64,000 bases of DNA. Source: Myxococcales bacterium (GTDB taxonomy: Bacteria; Myxococcota_A; Polyangia; Polyangiales; JADJMO01). Under the pieces are notes generated by a model. It was not told the origin of the DNA and did not search any database. It was given only the letters and a program-made list of their open reading frames with translations. Positions 51,714 to 60,999 of the stretch are shown piece after piece. The position numbers and the translations under genes were made by a program. Every line of letters starts with the position of its first letter. Positions within the stretch are counted from its first letter, which is position 1. The stretch is taken from positions 164,885-228,884 of the forward strand of contig JADJMO010000021.1 in NCBI GenBank assembly GCA_016709545.1, in the 5' to 3' direction.

Positions 51714-52787
51714 ATGGAAGCGCGAGTGCGCGTGCTCTACACGGGGGGCACCATCGGCATGCTGGAGACCGAGCGCGGGTACTCGCCGGCGCCGGGCCAC
51801 CTCGAGGCGCAGCTCGCGCGCCTGCCGCAGCTGCACGATCCGGCGGTGGAGCGGTTCTGCATGCCGCGTTCACGGTTCGGGCGTCGGGTCCGCTACGAGG
51901 TGGTCGAGTACGAGCCGCTGCTCGACTCCTCCAACATGGGCATCGAGGACTGGGCGCGCATCGCCCGGGACATCGGCGCCGCGCACGACGACGTGCAGGG
52001 TTTCGTGGTGCTGCACGGCACCGACACCATGGCGTACACCGCCAGCGCGCTCTCGTTCATGCTCGAGGGGCTGAAGAAGACCGTGATCGTCACCGGCTCG
52101 CAGATCCCGCTCTCGGAGCTGCGCAACGACGCGATCGACAACCTGGTCGGCGCGCTCACGCTGGCCGGCCACTTCGAGATCCCCGAGGTCGGCCTGTACT
52201 TCCGCGACCGGCTGCTGCGGGGCAACCGCGCGCGCAAGGTCGACGCGGCCGGGCTCGATGCCTTCCAGTCCCCCAACGCGCCGCCGCTCGCCGAGGTGGG
52301 CATCGAGGTCGCCGTGCGCTGGGACGAGGTGCGCCCGCGCGAAGAGGGGCCGCTCGTGGTGCACGACGCGATGTCGCCGCACGTGGCCGCGCTCCGCGTG
52401 TTCCCGGGGCTCCACGCGGGTCTCGTCGAGAACTTCCTGCGCCCGCCGCTCGCGGGGGTCGTGCTCGAGACCTACGGCGCCGGCAACATGCCCGATCGCA
52501 ACCGCGCCCTCCTCGAAGCCCTCGCCGAGGCGAGCCGTCGCGGCGTCGTCGTCGTGAACGTGACCCAGTGCCTGCGCGGTGAGGTGGTCCCCCACTACGC
52601 GACGGGCCGCGCGCTCGCCGACGTCGGGGTGGTCTCGCTCGGGGACATGACCCCGGAGGCCGCCCTCACCAAGCTCTCGTTCTTGCTCGGCAGTGGCGCC
52701 TCGCCCGACGAGGTCCGCGCCGCGATGGCCCGTTCGCTGCGCGGCGAGCGCACCGAGGCGGCGCCGCCGCGTTTCTCGCGCGCCTGA
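51714..52787 (+). CDS. ansA: L-asparaginase, type I (cytosolic)
   Basis: Hydrolyses asparagine to aspartate and ammonia; 357 residues. The two Thr motifs are LYTGGTIGM (nucleophile Thr13) and VVLHGTDTMAYTAS (Thr103, Asp104). TGSQIPLSELRNDAIDNL and GAGNMPD follow; no signal peptide, which suggests the cytosolic form. ATG 51714; an upstream GTG would add six residues. The closely spaced next genes (small lipoprotein, NRDE protein) run in the same direction. Confidence 0.9.
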   Translation: MEARVRVLYTGGTIGMLETERGYSPAPGHLEAQLARLPQLHDPAVERFCMPRSRFGRRVRYEVVEYEPLLDSSNMGIEDWARIARDIGAAHDDVQGFVVLHGTDTMAYTASALSFMLEGLKKTVIVTGSQIPLSELRNDAIDNLVGALTLAGHFEIPEVGLYFRDRLLRGNRARKVDAAGLDAFQSPNAPPLAEVGIEVAVRWDEVRPREEGPLVVHDAMSPHVAALRVFPGLHAGLVENFLRPPLAGVVLETYGAGNMPDRNRALLEALAEASRRGVVVVNVTQCLRGEVVPHYATGRALADVGVVSLGDMTPEAALTKLSFLLGSGASPDEVRAAMARSLRGERTEAAPPRFSRA

Positions 52788-52806
52788 CGTTTGCTACACC
52801 TCGGGG

Positions 52807-53265
52807 ATGCGCTTGCTTCCCCTCCTCTTCGCGACCTCCCTGCTCGCCTGCTCGAGCGAGACCGATCCGGGCACGGTGTCCGACACGGGGCCCCGCGACA
52901 CTGGGACCGCCGCCGACACGGGCACAGCCGTGGACACGAGCGTGACCGACACCGGCGCGTCCGTCGACAGCACCGCGACGGACACCGGGTCCACGACGGA
53001 CACGGGCAAGGCCGACACCGGCAAGACCGACACGGGCCTCGACACCGGCACGCCGCCCGTCGAGGGGGGCGAGTGCGGGAGCGACGGTGATTGCCGGGCG
53101 TACGAGAGCTACTGCTCCACCATGGACCCGTGCACGTGCATCCCGCTCCCGATCGGCGTGGCCGACCCGAAGTGCGGAGGGGCGACGGTCACCTGCTTCG
53201 TCGCGCCGTGCTCCGGCAAGAAGGCGGCGTGCGTCGGCGGCACGTGCGCCATCGTGGCCAAGTAG
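52807..53265 (+). CDS. Lipoprotein with Asp-Thr-Gly repeat linker
   Basis: Lipoprotein of 152 residues. Signal to Cys15 (TSLLAC), then a 65-residue linker of repeated DTG/DTGT units (about 24-80), followed by a small Cys-rich module (about 88-148: CGSDGDCRAYESYCSTMDPC, GKKAACVGGTC). The linker is probably an extended, low-complexity spacer that can grow or shrink by codon slippage. No family. It lies 19 bases after ansA and one base before the next gene. Confidence 0.72.
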   Translation: MRLLPLLFATSLLACSSETDPGTVSDTGPRDTGTAADTGTAVDTSVTDTGASVDSTATDTGSTTDTGKADTGKTDTGLDTGTPPVEGGECGSDGDCRAYESYCSTMDPCTCIPLPIGVADPKCGGATVTCFVAPCSGKKAACVGGTCAIVAK

Positions 53266-53266
53266 C

Positions 53267-54046
53267 GTGTGCACGGTCGTCGCCGCCTTCGGCCTGCACG
53301 CGGCCTCGCCGCTCGTGGTGCTGGCCAACCGCGACGAGTTCCTGGGGCGCCCCTCGCTGCCGCCGCGCGTGATCGACCCCGACGCCGGCATCGTCGGCGG
53401 CGTCGACGCGACCGCGCACGGCACGTGGCTGGGCGTCACCCGCCGGGGCTTCCTCGTCGCGGTGACCAACCAGCACACGGCGACGCCGCCCGATCCGCAC
53501 AAGGCCTCGCGCGGACAGCTGGTGCTCGAGCTGCTCCGCGAAGGCGACCCGGAGGCGGCGCGCGCCCGCCTCGCGAGCCTCGACGTACGCGCCTTCAACC
53601 CGTTCAACGTGCTGTTCGGCGATACGCGCTCGCTGTTCGTCGGCTACGCGCGCGACCTCGCGGCGGCCACGATCGAGCCGCTCACGAGGGGTTTGCACGT
53701 GCTCGCGAACGATCGCATCGGGTCGCCGCGCTACCCGAAGGCCGCGCGGGCGCTCTCGCTCGTCGAGCCGGTGCTGTCCGAGCCTCTCGACCGCCTCGAG
53801 GGGGAGCTCGCGCGGGTCCTCGGCGACCACGCGGTGCCGCCGCCGAGCGCGCTCCCGGCTTCGACCCTGCCGCCCGCGCTGGCCCGGGCCATCCAGGCGC
53901 TGTGCATCCACACCGAACACTACGGCACCCGGTCGTCGTCGTTCGTCGCGTTCGGGCCCGCGCCGGGCACGCCGCCGCTCCGCTACCTGTTCGCCGACGG
54001 GCCGCCCTGCACGACGCCGTTCGTCGATTGCACGGCCCTCTTCTGA
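53267..54046 (+). CDS. NRDE family (TANGO2-like) protein
   Basis: Protein of 259 residues with GTG start followed directly by Cys2, which would be N-terminal after Met removal. The signature NRDE is at 21-24 (LANRDEFLGRP), with GGVDATAHGTWLGVTRRG and TNQHTA next. Human TANGO2 belongs here and is linked to haem and lipid metabolism; bacterial members are largely uncharacterised. Cytosolic. The stop directly abuts that of a convergent amidohydrolase gene. Confidence 0.83.
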   Translation: MCTVVAAFGLHAASPLVVLANRDEFLGRPSLPPRVIDPDAGIVGGVDATAHGTWLGVTRRGFLVAVTNQHTATPPDPHKASRGQLVLELLREGDPEAARARLASLDVRAFNPFNVLFGDTRSLFVGYARDLAAATIEPLTRGLHVLANDRIGSPRYPKAARALSLVEPVLSEPLDRLEGELARVLGDHAVPPPSALPASTLPPALARAIQALCIHTEHYGTRSSSFVAFGPAPGTPPLRYLFADGPPCTTPFVDCTALF

Positions 54047-54963
54047 TCACATCGCGAACACGCGCCGCGCGTTGTCGGCGAAGAGGCGGCGCTGCGTCTC
54101 GGGGGGCAGCTCGAGGGCCACGAGCCGCTTGATCTCGCGATCCCACGCGTAGGGCACGTTGGGGAAATCGGTGCCGTAGAGCAGTCGGTCGCCGACCTTG
54201 CGCACCACGTCCTCCCACTCCCAGGTGGGGAACAGCCCGGCCACCGCCATCGTCGTGTCGAGCCAGAGGTTCTCGTGGCGCTCCATCAGCGCCACGTAGG
54301 CGGGGATCTCGTCGGCCCCGAGGTGCGGGACCACGAGGACGAGTCGTGGGTGACGCTGCAGCACGCGCTCGATCCGCTCGGCTGCGCAGATCGCGTAGGT
54401 GTCGACGCCGTAGGCGGGCTCCGCGGCTCGCGCCCGGCGTGCACGAGCACGGGCTTGCCGGCGCTCGCGCACGCGGCCCACACCGGGTCGAGGCGCGGAT
54501 CGTCGGGCGCGAACTGCTGCACGTGGCAGTGCAGCTTGAGGCCGTGGAGATCGAGCGTGTGCAGCGCCTCGTGCACGACCGCCTCGGCGTCGGGCTCGCC
54601 GGGCAGCACGGTGCCGAGCGGCACGATCACGTCGCGGTGCGCGCGGGCGACCTCGTGCACGTAGCGGTTGAGCTCACGGGCCATCCCGGGCTTGTGCGAG
54701 TAGTGGAGCGCGACGAAGCGCGCGACGCCGCGCTGCCGCAGGAACTCGACGACCTGCTCGCTGTGGAGCCGATAGCGCACGCTCCACGCGTGGCGCTCGA
54801 ACCACCGATGGATCGCGTCGAACACCCGTGGCGGGAACAGGTGCACGTGGCTGTCGACGACCTCCCCGACGCCGTCGGGCAGCCGGGGGCCCTCCTCGTC
54901 GTGGATCGAGGGCATCGGCTCGCCGCGCGCCATCGCGTGCAGGCAGGGTTCGGGCGCGTCCAT
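54047..54963 (-). CDS. Amidohydrolase-2 family protein (apparent frameshift)
   Basis: Metal-dependent TIM-barrel hydrolase or decarboxylase, about 305 residues. The N-terminal motif VDSHVHLFP, LKLHCHVQQF, VLVHAG, VVPHLGADE and YGTDFPNVPY are the metal and catalytic blocks. The frame slips by one base near 54421-54426: HAGREP is followed by AEPAYGVDTYAICA in the other frame (a missing C). The two halves together make a complete barrel, so I take it as error. The substrate is unknown; the family includes carboxylic acid decarboxylases. ATG 54963, divergent from the next lipoprotein. Confidence 0.8.
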
Positions 54964-55020
54964 GGCGGGAGCCTGCGCCGGGGAGGCGCGTGTGTCACGA
55001 GCGGCTATGCTGGCTCGTCC

Positions 55021-56036
55021 ATGCGCAAGGTGGTTGCTCTCGTCGTCGGCCTCGTCTCGTGCACGACGCCCCCGCGCGGGCGGGCCCCCGCCGCGGTCGC
55101 GCCCGAGCCCGACCCGGTGTGTCGCGTCGCGGGCAAGACCGTCGTGCCGACCCTCCTGCGAGCGGCCGACGGGCACGCGATCGCGCGCACGAGCGGGCTG
55201 CCGGTCGGGGTCGCGTTCCGGCCGAACGCGGCGAAGAGCGTGCGCGCGACGTTCTCCTCGCCACCCGAGGGAGCGGGGGTGCACGTCGAGGCCCACGTCG
55301 AGGCGCGGGACGTGCCCCTGCGCGTGGCCTCGCGGGTCGCGGTCGTGCCCGAGCACCTGTGGATCGCGGCGGGCGCGCCCGTCACCGTGGCGTCGGTCGA
55401 CCAGAGCACGGTGCGGATCGTGGCGAGCTCGCCGATCGGGCTGGGCGACGTGACCGCCGAGGTGCCCTGCGGCGATGTCGTCGTGGGGGCGCCAGCGACC
55501 ACCTCGGTGCCGGTCGGAGGCCAGCCGTTCCACCCCGTGGGCAAGGTGCTCCATCTGTTCGCGACCGCGTCCGCGCCCGCGCCGGCCGGCGTCCTCCGCG
55601 CGACGTCTCCCGAGCTCGTCACCCTCTGGTCCGTCGGATCGTCCGGCGCGCGCCAGCACGTCGTCTTCGAGGACTGGATCGCCTTCGACGCATGGATCCC
55701 GGAACAGGAGCTGCTTCCGGGGAGGGCGCCGACTGCGACGACTGCAGCGGTGGGCTCTTCGACGTGGCCGACACCTGCGGAGGGCAGCCCTCGGACAACG
55801 GTTGCCCCGATGGTGAAGAGCCGGTGAAGGTCCGCAAGGAGACGCCCCTGCACGCCCTCCCCGGCGGGGACGCCGAGGTGATCGGGTGGGTCGACCTCGG
55901 GGCCGAGGTGTACGCCTTCGACACGGTGAACGGCTACACGCGCATCGGCACGCGCGACGGCGCGCTCCGCCTCGTCTCGCTCGACTGGCCGGCCCCGGAC
56001 CAGGGAGGCTTCTGGATCCGGAGCGACGCCCTCTAG
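55021..56036 (+). CDS. Lipoprotein with C-terminal SH3-like domain (apparent frameshift)
   Basis: Lipoprotein of about 338 residues. Signal to Cys14 (VGLVSC), a beta-rich body (about 30-230) with no family found, and a C-terminal SH3-like segment (PLHALPGGDAEVIGWV, YAFDTVNGYTRIG). The frame slips at the G run 55719-55722: EQELLPG is followed by EGADCDDCSGGLFDVADTC only when one G is added. A short Cys-rich, acidic stretch lies between body and SH3. The end overlaps the stop of a convergent epimerase gene. Function unknown. Confidence 0.68.
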
Positions 56037-57391
56037 GCCCCGAGCTCGAACCGGAGGAGCGCGCCGAGGTCCGGGTGCAGGAACCGGAAGCCGGCCTCGG
56101 GGAGGCGCTTCGGGACCACGCGCTGCCCACCGAGCAGGACCTCGCGGCCCATCTCCCCGAACAGCGCGCCGATCATGGCCGCGGGCAGCGGCATGAACGT
56201 GGGCCGCGACAGCGCGGCGCCGAGGGCGCGCGTGAACTCCGCGTTGGTGACCGAGCCGGCGACGAGGTCGACCGGACCGACCAGCGTCTCGTTGCGGATC
56301 GCAAACAGGATCCCCGCGACGAGGTCGTCGAGCGAGAGGAACGGCGTGTACTGGCGGCCGCTGCCGACGACGCCGCCGACGCCCTTGCGGAACGGCGGCA
56401 GCATCTTGGCGAGCGCGCCGCCGAGGGCGGTGAGCACGACCCCGATGCGGCCACGCACCACGCGGGTGCGCGGCTCGGCGCGCGCCGTCTCGACCTCCCA
56501 AGCGCGGCACGTGTCGGCGAGGAATCCCGTGCCGGCGGCGCTGTCCTCGTCGAGGAGCTCGTCGCCGCGGTCCCCGTAGAACCCCACGGCCGAGGCCGAC
56601 ACCCAGACCTTCGGGGGCGCGTCGAGGGCCAGGATCGCCTCGGCGAGGGTGCGCGTGCCGTCGACGCGGCTCGCGACGATCGCCTTCTTGCGCGCGTCGG
56701 TCCACCGCTCGCCGACGTTCTCGCCCGCGAGGTGCACGAGGGCGTCGAGCCCCTCGAGCGCCGCGCGATCGACGGTGCCCGCCGCGGGATCCCAGCGGAT
56801 CTCGCCGGGGCCACGCGGCGCACGGCGCACGAGGGCGCGCACCTCGTGGCCACCCGTCTCGAGGAACGCGGTCAGCGCCCGCCCGACGAGCCCGCTCGCG
56901 CCGCTGATCGCGACGCGCAGCTTCGGGCCGGCGAGCTCGGCGTGGCGCGCGAGATCGTCCCGCGTGCGCTGGTGGCGGAAGCGGAACATGCGCACGAGAT
57001 CGTCGTGCACGGAGCCGCCCGCGACGAGCCGGCCGAGGCCACCGAGCGGGAGCGCGTAGTCGATCTCGTCGACGAGCGCGCAGCTCGACGGGCCGAGCGC
57101 CTCGAAGCGGTGGGTGTGCACCCACTCCGCGAAGGGGCCCTCCACCTGCGTGTCCCGGAACGAGACCCCCTCGACGTAGGCGTCGTGTTCGGCCACCCAG
57201 CGCGCGCTGCCGTAGGGCGTGGGCACCCGCAGCTCGACGCGACCCGAACGCAGGTCGCCCTCCCGGGACACGAGCTCGGGCGGAGCCCACGGCGGGGTGA
57301 GCCGCTCGAATGCGCCCGGACGAGCGTGCCAGGCGAAGGCCTCGGCGGCGGAGACGGGCAGCTCGCTGCGGTGGACGTAGTGCTCGGTCAT
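56033..57391 (-). CDS. SRPBCC domain fused to TIGR01777 epimerase
   Basis: Cytosolic protein of 452 residues. Residues about 1-150 are an SRPBCC/cyclase-like lipid-binding domain (HRSELPVSAAEAFAWHARPG, VEGPFAEWVHTHRFEAL). Residues about 157-395 are an SDR-type epimerase (VAISGASGLVGRALTAFL, VHLAGENVGERWTDARKK, VSASAVGFYGDRG). The C-terminal 45 residues match DUF1731 (LFGEMGREVLLGGQRVVPKRL). The fusion is seen in several bacteria; substrate unknown, perhaps a polyketide- or sugar-like metabolite. No oddities in the frame. Confidence 0.87.
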   Translation of the reverse strand: MTEHYVHRSELPVSAAEAFAWHARPGAFERLTPPWAPPELVSREGDLRSGRVELRVPTPYGSARWVAEHDAYVEGVSFRDTQVEGPFAEWVHTHRFEALGPSSCALVDEIDYALPLGGLGRLVAGGSVHDDLVRMFRFRHQRTRDDLARHAELAGPKLRVAISGASGLVGRALTAFLETGGHEVRALVRRAPRGPGEIRWDPAAGTVDRAALEGLDALVHLAGENVGERWTDARKKAIVASRVDGTRTLAEAILALDAPPKVWVSASAVGFYGDRGDELLDEDSAAGTGFLADTCRAWEVETARAEPRTRVVRGRIGVVLTALGGALAKMLPPFRKGVGGVVGSGRQYTPFLSLDDLVAGILFAIRNETLVGPVDLVAGSVTNAEFTRALGAALSRPTFMPLPAAMIGALFGEMGREVLLGGQRVVPKRLPEAGFRFLHPDLGALLRFELGA

Positions 57392-57442
57392 GCAGGCGTT
57401 GCGATTCCGCGCGCCGTGCTTTGGGTTCGCGGGATCGACCGC

Positions 57443-58301
57443 TCAGGCGGCGTAGCTCGCGGCGGAGCGGGGAACGCGCATCGTGCGGCTCCGGATGTGA
57501 CGGAAGCCGGTGTAGACATCGGCCATCTCGGGGCGCGCGCGCGGATCGGGGGGCCAGCATCGAGGCCACGAGCTCCGCGAAGGCGGGCGAGCGCTCATAG
57601 AAGGGCAGCGCGTGCGCGGGGAACCCGTGGCACAGCTTGCCGAGCACGAAGTCGGGGCCCTCGTCGGCGCCCGGCACCTCGCCGAGCAGGAGCTCGTGGG
57701 CGACCGCGCCGAGCGCGAACACGTCGAGCGCGCGCGCCGCGTCGCCGCCGATCGGCTCGAACCAGGCCTCGGGGGCCAGGTAGCCACGCGTGCCCGCGGC
57801 CCGCACGCGGCGGGCGTCGTGGGTCGAGCACGTCACGCCGAAGTCCATCAGCAGCACGCGCCGATCGGTCGTGAGCATGACGTTCTCGGGCTTCACGTCG
57901 CGGTGGGCGAAGCCCGCGCCGTGCACGCGCTGCAGCGTCTCGGCCAGCGGCTCGAGCACGAGGAGCGCCGCCTCCAGCGAGACCGCGCCGCGGTGGAGCA
58001 GCTGCACGCCGAGCGTCTGGCCGTGGAGGCGCTCCATCGCGAGGGCGGTGGCGGAGTCGTCGTCGTGGAACGCGTAGACCGAGGGCACCCCGCGACCGTC
58101 GAGGGCGGCGAGCGCGGCGCCCTCGTCCCCGAGGATTCCGGGATCGAGGTCGGGCAACAGGACCTTGAGCGCGACGCGGCGGCGCAGGCGCAGATCGGTG
58201 GCGCCGTAGACGACGCTCATGCCTCCCTGGCCGATGCACTCGTCGACGCGGTAGCCCGCGAGGTCGGCGCCCGGGCGCAGAGGGTGGTGGAGGTGGGACA
58301 T
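57443..58301 (-). CDS. Hanks-type Ser/Thr protein kinase (apparent frameshift)
   Basis: Soluble kinase of about 286 residues with no membrane anchor. Gly loop GQGGMSVVYG, Lys46 in VALKVL, catalytic loop HRDVKPENVML (133-143), DFG (153-155) and APE (176-178). The catalytic Asp and metal-binding Asn are intact, so activity is expected. At the run 57548-57553 (six C on the coding strand) one base too many breaks the frame near the end: ELVASMLAP is followed by DPRARPEMADVYTGFRHIR, the expected last helix. ATG 58301. Upstream is an rluB-like gene 158 bases away. Confidence 0.82.
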
Positions 58302-58349
58302 GGTCGCCGCCTCAGCAAAGGTCGTGCGCACGCTGGGTCAGGACGCCGC

Positions 58350-58365
58350 CGCCGATTCGTCGGCG
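58350..58365. other. Short hairpin between pseudouridine synthase and kinase
   Basis: CGCCGA-TTCG-TCGGCG, a 6-bp stem with a TTCG loop, in the 158-base gap. It may end or stabilise transcripts of the upstream gene; no T run follows. Small enough to be chance. Confidence 0.3.
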
Positions 58366-58459
58366 AACTCGCCGCCTGCAGGTCTGCAGGTCGCTGTTCG
58401 TGAAGCGGCGGTCACACGGGGGATGTCAGCGCACAGCGTCGCAGAGCAAGGGCCGAGGA

Positions 58460-59755
58460 TCAGCGACCCGAGCGGCCGCGCGGCGGACCCTTGTGGGGCG
58501 CTCCTCCCCGCTCGGACCTCTCGCCCTGCGTGGGACGCGCGCCGCGCGGCGTCTCGTCACGCTGTGGACGCTGCTCGCGCTGTGCGCGCCGTCCGCGCGG
58601 CGCTTCTTCGCGCGGTGCATCTCCACGCGGTGCTCCACCACGCGGTGCTCCACCACGCGGCGCACCCCCACGCGGCGCACCACCTCGCGGTGCTTCGTCG
58701 CGGGGGGCTCCTCGGGGTGCTCCGCCACGCGGTGCCTCTCCGCGCGGTGCTCGCGGCGCCGGACCTCTCGGCGCGCCCCCGCGCGGTGCGGGCGCCTCGC
58801 CGCGCGTCGGACGCCCGTAGGAAGGCGCGTCTCCGCGCTCGCCGCGCTCGATCGGCGCCCGGCCGTGGCGGGGCGCACCCGGCTTGCCGTCGGCGCGTCG
58901 CGGCGCCTTGGTCTCGCCCTGGCTCACGCCCGGCTTGCTGCCACCGGGCTTGCGCGTGGAGCGGTTGCGCGACTCGCCGTGCAGCGCGGCCTCCGACGCG
59001 AGCACGCGCCCGACGCCCGGGCTCCGCGGCACGCCGTACTGCTTCTTGAGCTCGACGAGCTCCTCCACCGTCAGCGCGCGCAGCGCACCGGGCGCGATCC
59101 CCTCGAGCGAGATGCCCGCGAAGGCGATGCGCGCGAGGCGCATGACCGCGAAGCCCGTGGCCTCGCCCATGCGGCGGATCTGCTGGTTGCGCCCCTCGCG
59201 GATGGTGATCTCGAACCACGTGCGGCGCTCCTCGTGCCGGAGCAGCGAGATCTCGGCGGGCTGCGTGCGACCGTCGTCGAGCTCGACGCCGTTGCGCCAG
59301 TGGTCGAGGTCTTCGGGGGACATCAGGCCGTTCACCTTCACGACGTAGGTCTTCGGGACCTTGTGGCGCGGGTGGAGGAGGCCGTCGGAGAACTCGCCGT
59401 CGTTGGTGACGAGGAGCAGCCCGCTCGTGTGGAAGTCGAGGCGCCCGATCGGGAACACGCGCGCGGTGATGCCGTGCGGCTTGAGCAGCTCGCGCATCGA
59501 GGGCCGGCCCTCTGGATCGCTCAACGTGGTGACGAAGCCGCGCGGCTTGTGCACGGCGTAATAGACGGGCGGCTCCTGGATGACACGCTTGCCGTCGACC
59601 TCGATGCGGTCCTTGCGCGGGTCGGCCTTGACGCCGAGCTCGGTGACGATGCGCCCGTTGAGCCGCACGCGGCCCTCGGTGATGAGGCGCTCGGCGGCGC
59701 GGCGCGAGGCGAGCCCGCCACCGGCGAGGATCTTCTGGAGGCGTTCTTCGGCCAT
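58460..59755 (-). CDS. rluB: RsuA/RluB-type pseudouridine synthase with repeat tail
   Basis: rRNA pseudouridine synthase of 431 residues. An S4 RNA-binding domain (about 1-60, MAEERLQKILAGGGLASRRA) and the catalytic domain (about 63-235): Asp107 in GRLDFHTSGLLLVTNDG, and EGRNQQIRRMGEATG, typical of the RluB/RsuA group (23S U2605 in E. coli). Residues about 280-431 are an Arg/Gly/Pro/Ala tail with the APRGG pentapeptide repeated, probably an extended RNA-binding region. ATG 59755. Preceded on the strand by pyrE (26-base gap). Confidence 0.85.
   Translation of the reverse strand: MAEERLQKILAGGGLASRRAAERLITEGRVRLNGRIVTELGVKADPRKDRIEVDGKRVIQEPPVYYAVHKPRGFVTTLSDPEGRPSMRELLKPHGITARVFPIGRLDFHTSGLLLVTNDGEFSDGLLHPRHKVPKTYVVKVNGLMSPEDLDHWRNGVELDDGRTQPAEISLLRHEERRTWFEITIREGRNQQIRRMGEATGFAVMRLARIAFAGISLEGIAPGALRALTVEELVELKKQYGVPRSPGVGRVLASEAALHGESRNRSTRKPGGSKPGVSQGETKAPRRADGKPGAPRHGRAPIERGERGDAPSYGRPTRGEAPAPRGGAPRGPAPRAPRGEAPRGGAPRGAPRDEAPRGGAPRGGAPRGGAPRGGAPRGDAPREEAPRGRRAQREQRPQRDETPRGARPTQGERSERGGAPHKGPPRGRSGR
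58612..58695 (-). repeat. 15-bp tandem repeat encoding APRGG
   Basis: About five to six units of 15 bases, consensus (plus strand) CTCCACCACGCGGTG, near 58620-58694, decaying on either side. In frame it gives repeated Ala-Pro-Arg-Gly-Gly in the tail of the pseudouridine synthase. Not CRISPR: no spacers and the unit is in a coding frame. Confidence 0.75.
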
Positions 59756-59781
59756 GGTGTACTCCGGGACGACGAGAGAGT

Positions 59782-60351
59782 TCAGCGCGGGAAATCGCCG
59801 CGCGTGAACACGGCCTCGACCTTCAGGCCCACGGCCTCGAGGTTCTGACGGCCACCCTCGTCGCGGTCGACGAGGGCCACCACGCCGGCGACCTCGTACC
59901 CCGCGGCGCGGAGCTTCTCCACGCACTTCTTGGTGGAGCCACCGGTGGTGATGACGTCTTCGAGGATGACGAGGCGCGCGCCCTTCGCGAGGCGGGTGTC
60001 GCCCTCGAGCAGGCGCTGCGAGCCGTGATCCTTGGCCTCCTTGCGCACGTAGACCGCGTCGAGCGGGGTGCCGCGCTGGAAGCTCACGAGGGCGACGGCG
60101 CTCGCGAGCGGGCAGCCGCCGAGCTCGACGCCCGCGACCGCGTCGACCTCGCCGAAGGCCGTGAGTGCGTCGAGCATGCGCGCGCCGACCAGGGCGTGAC
60201 CCTCGGCGGTGAGCACCGTCTGCTTGCAGTCGATGAAGAAGTCGCTCTTCTTGCCGCTCGCGAGGGTGACCTCACGCTTGGCGTACGAGCGCTCGGTGAG
60301 CAACGCGAGCAGCCGGTCGCCGCTCGTCGACCCGGCACCCGTGGCCGTCAC
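59782..60351 (-). CDS. pyrE: Orotate phosphoribosyltransferase
   Basis: Pyrimidine synthesis: joins orotate to PRPP to give OMP; 189 residues. The PRPP-binding motif is LVILEDVITTGGSTKK (128-143), with KSDFFIDCKQ and YVRKEAKDHG as other family blocks. GTG 60351 overlaps the stop of the bactofilin gene upstream (GTGA), so it is co-transcribed with the bactofilins. A housekeeping gene in an unusual setting. The 26-base gap to the pseudouridine synthase continues the run. Confidence 0.93.
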   Translation of the reverse strand: MTATGAGSTSGDRLLALLTERSYAKREVTLASGKKSDFFIDCKQTVLTAEGHALVGARMLDALTAFGEVDAVAGVELGGCPLASAVALVSFQRGTPLDAVYVRKEAKDHGSQRLLEGDTRLAKGARLVILEDVITTGGSTKKCVEKLRAAGYEVAGVVALVDRDEGGRQNLEAVGLKVEAVFTRGDFPR

Positions 60352-60998
60352 TTGGCCTCGTGGGCCTTGCGCTTCGGCTGGGCTTTCTGGCCCTTCTTGA
60401 TCGCGGGGACGACGGGCGAAGGCGGCTCTTTGCGGGGGGCGTCGGCCTTCGGCTCCTCGGCCGCGGGCGCTTCTTCGGCCGCCGGCGCCGGCGCGACGGC
60501 GACGACTGGCGCGGGCTTGCGCGTGACGGCCACCGGCTTGGCGGGGGTGATGGGGCCCTTCTGGGCCATGGGACGCGCGGCCGGCGCCGATGCGCGCGTC
60601 TCGACCGGGCGAGACACCACTGCCGGGCGGGTCGCCGGGACGATGCGGGTCGTCTCGGCCTCGCTCATGTCGAGGTTGCCGCGGATCTGCGCGCCGAGCG
60701 CGATGGTGATGCGCGGCGAGGTGAGGTCGCCGACCACGCGCGCGCTCGCCTCGAGGACGATGCTGTCGCCGGCGCGGACGTCGCCGAGCAGCGCGCCCCG
60801 CACGACGACGCGCGTCGCGCTCACGTTGGCGCGGACGGTCGCGCCCTCGGCGAGGGTGAGCTCGCCCTCTAGATCCACCTCGCCCTCGAGGTGACCGCGC
60901 ACCTCGAGATCGCCGCTGCCGGCGACGCGCCCGGTGAGGGTGAGGCCCTCGGCCAGGACGGACGCCGCGGTCTGCCCACGGGAGATCGGAGCGGCCAT
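60348..60998 (-). CDS. Bactofilin, long form with Pro/Ala/Lys tail
   Basis: Polymer-forming cytoskeletal protein of 216 residues. The beta-helix core (about 12-112) shows the repeated short pattern of the family (TLTGRVAGSGDLEVRGHLEG, ATRVVVRGALLGDVRAGD). A long C-terminal tail (about 115-216), Pro/Ala/Lys/Arg-rich and basic, is unlike most bactofilins and could bind partners or DNA. In Myxococcus, bactofilins scaffold cell shape and chromosome segregation. One base separates it from the next bactofilin. The stop overlaps pyrE. Confidence 0.87.
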   Translation of the reverse strand: MAAPISRGQTAASVLAEGLTLTGRVAGSGDLEVRGHLEGEVDLEGELTLAEGATVRANVSATRVVVRGALLGDVRAGDSIVLEASARVVGDLTSPRITIALGAQIRGNLDMSEAETTRIVPATRPAVVSRPVETRASAPAARPMAQKGPITPAKPVAVTRKPAPVVAVAPAPAAEEAPAAEEPKADAPRKEPPSPVVPAIKKGQKAQPKRKAHEAK

Positions 60999-60999
60999 C

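Noticed and set aside
58612..58695. Regular repeats resembling a CRISPR array
   Set aside because: The unit is 15 bases without spacers and in frame with the pseudouridine synthase tail.
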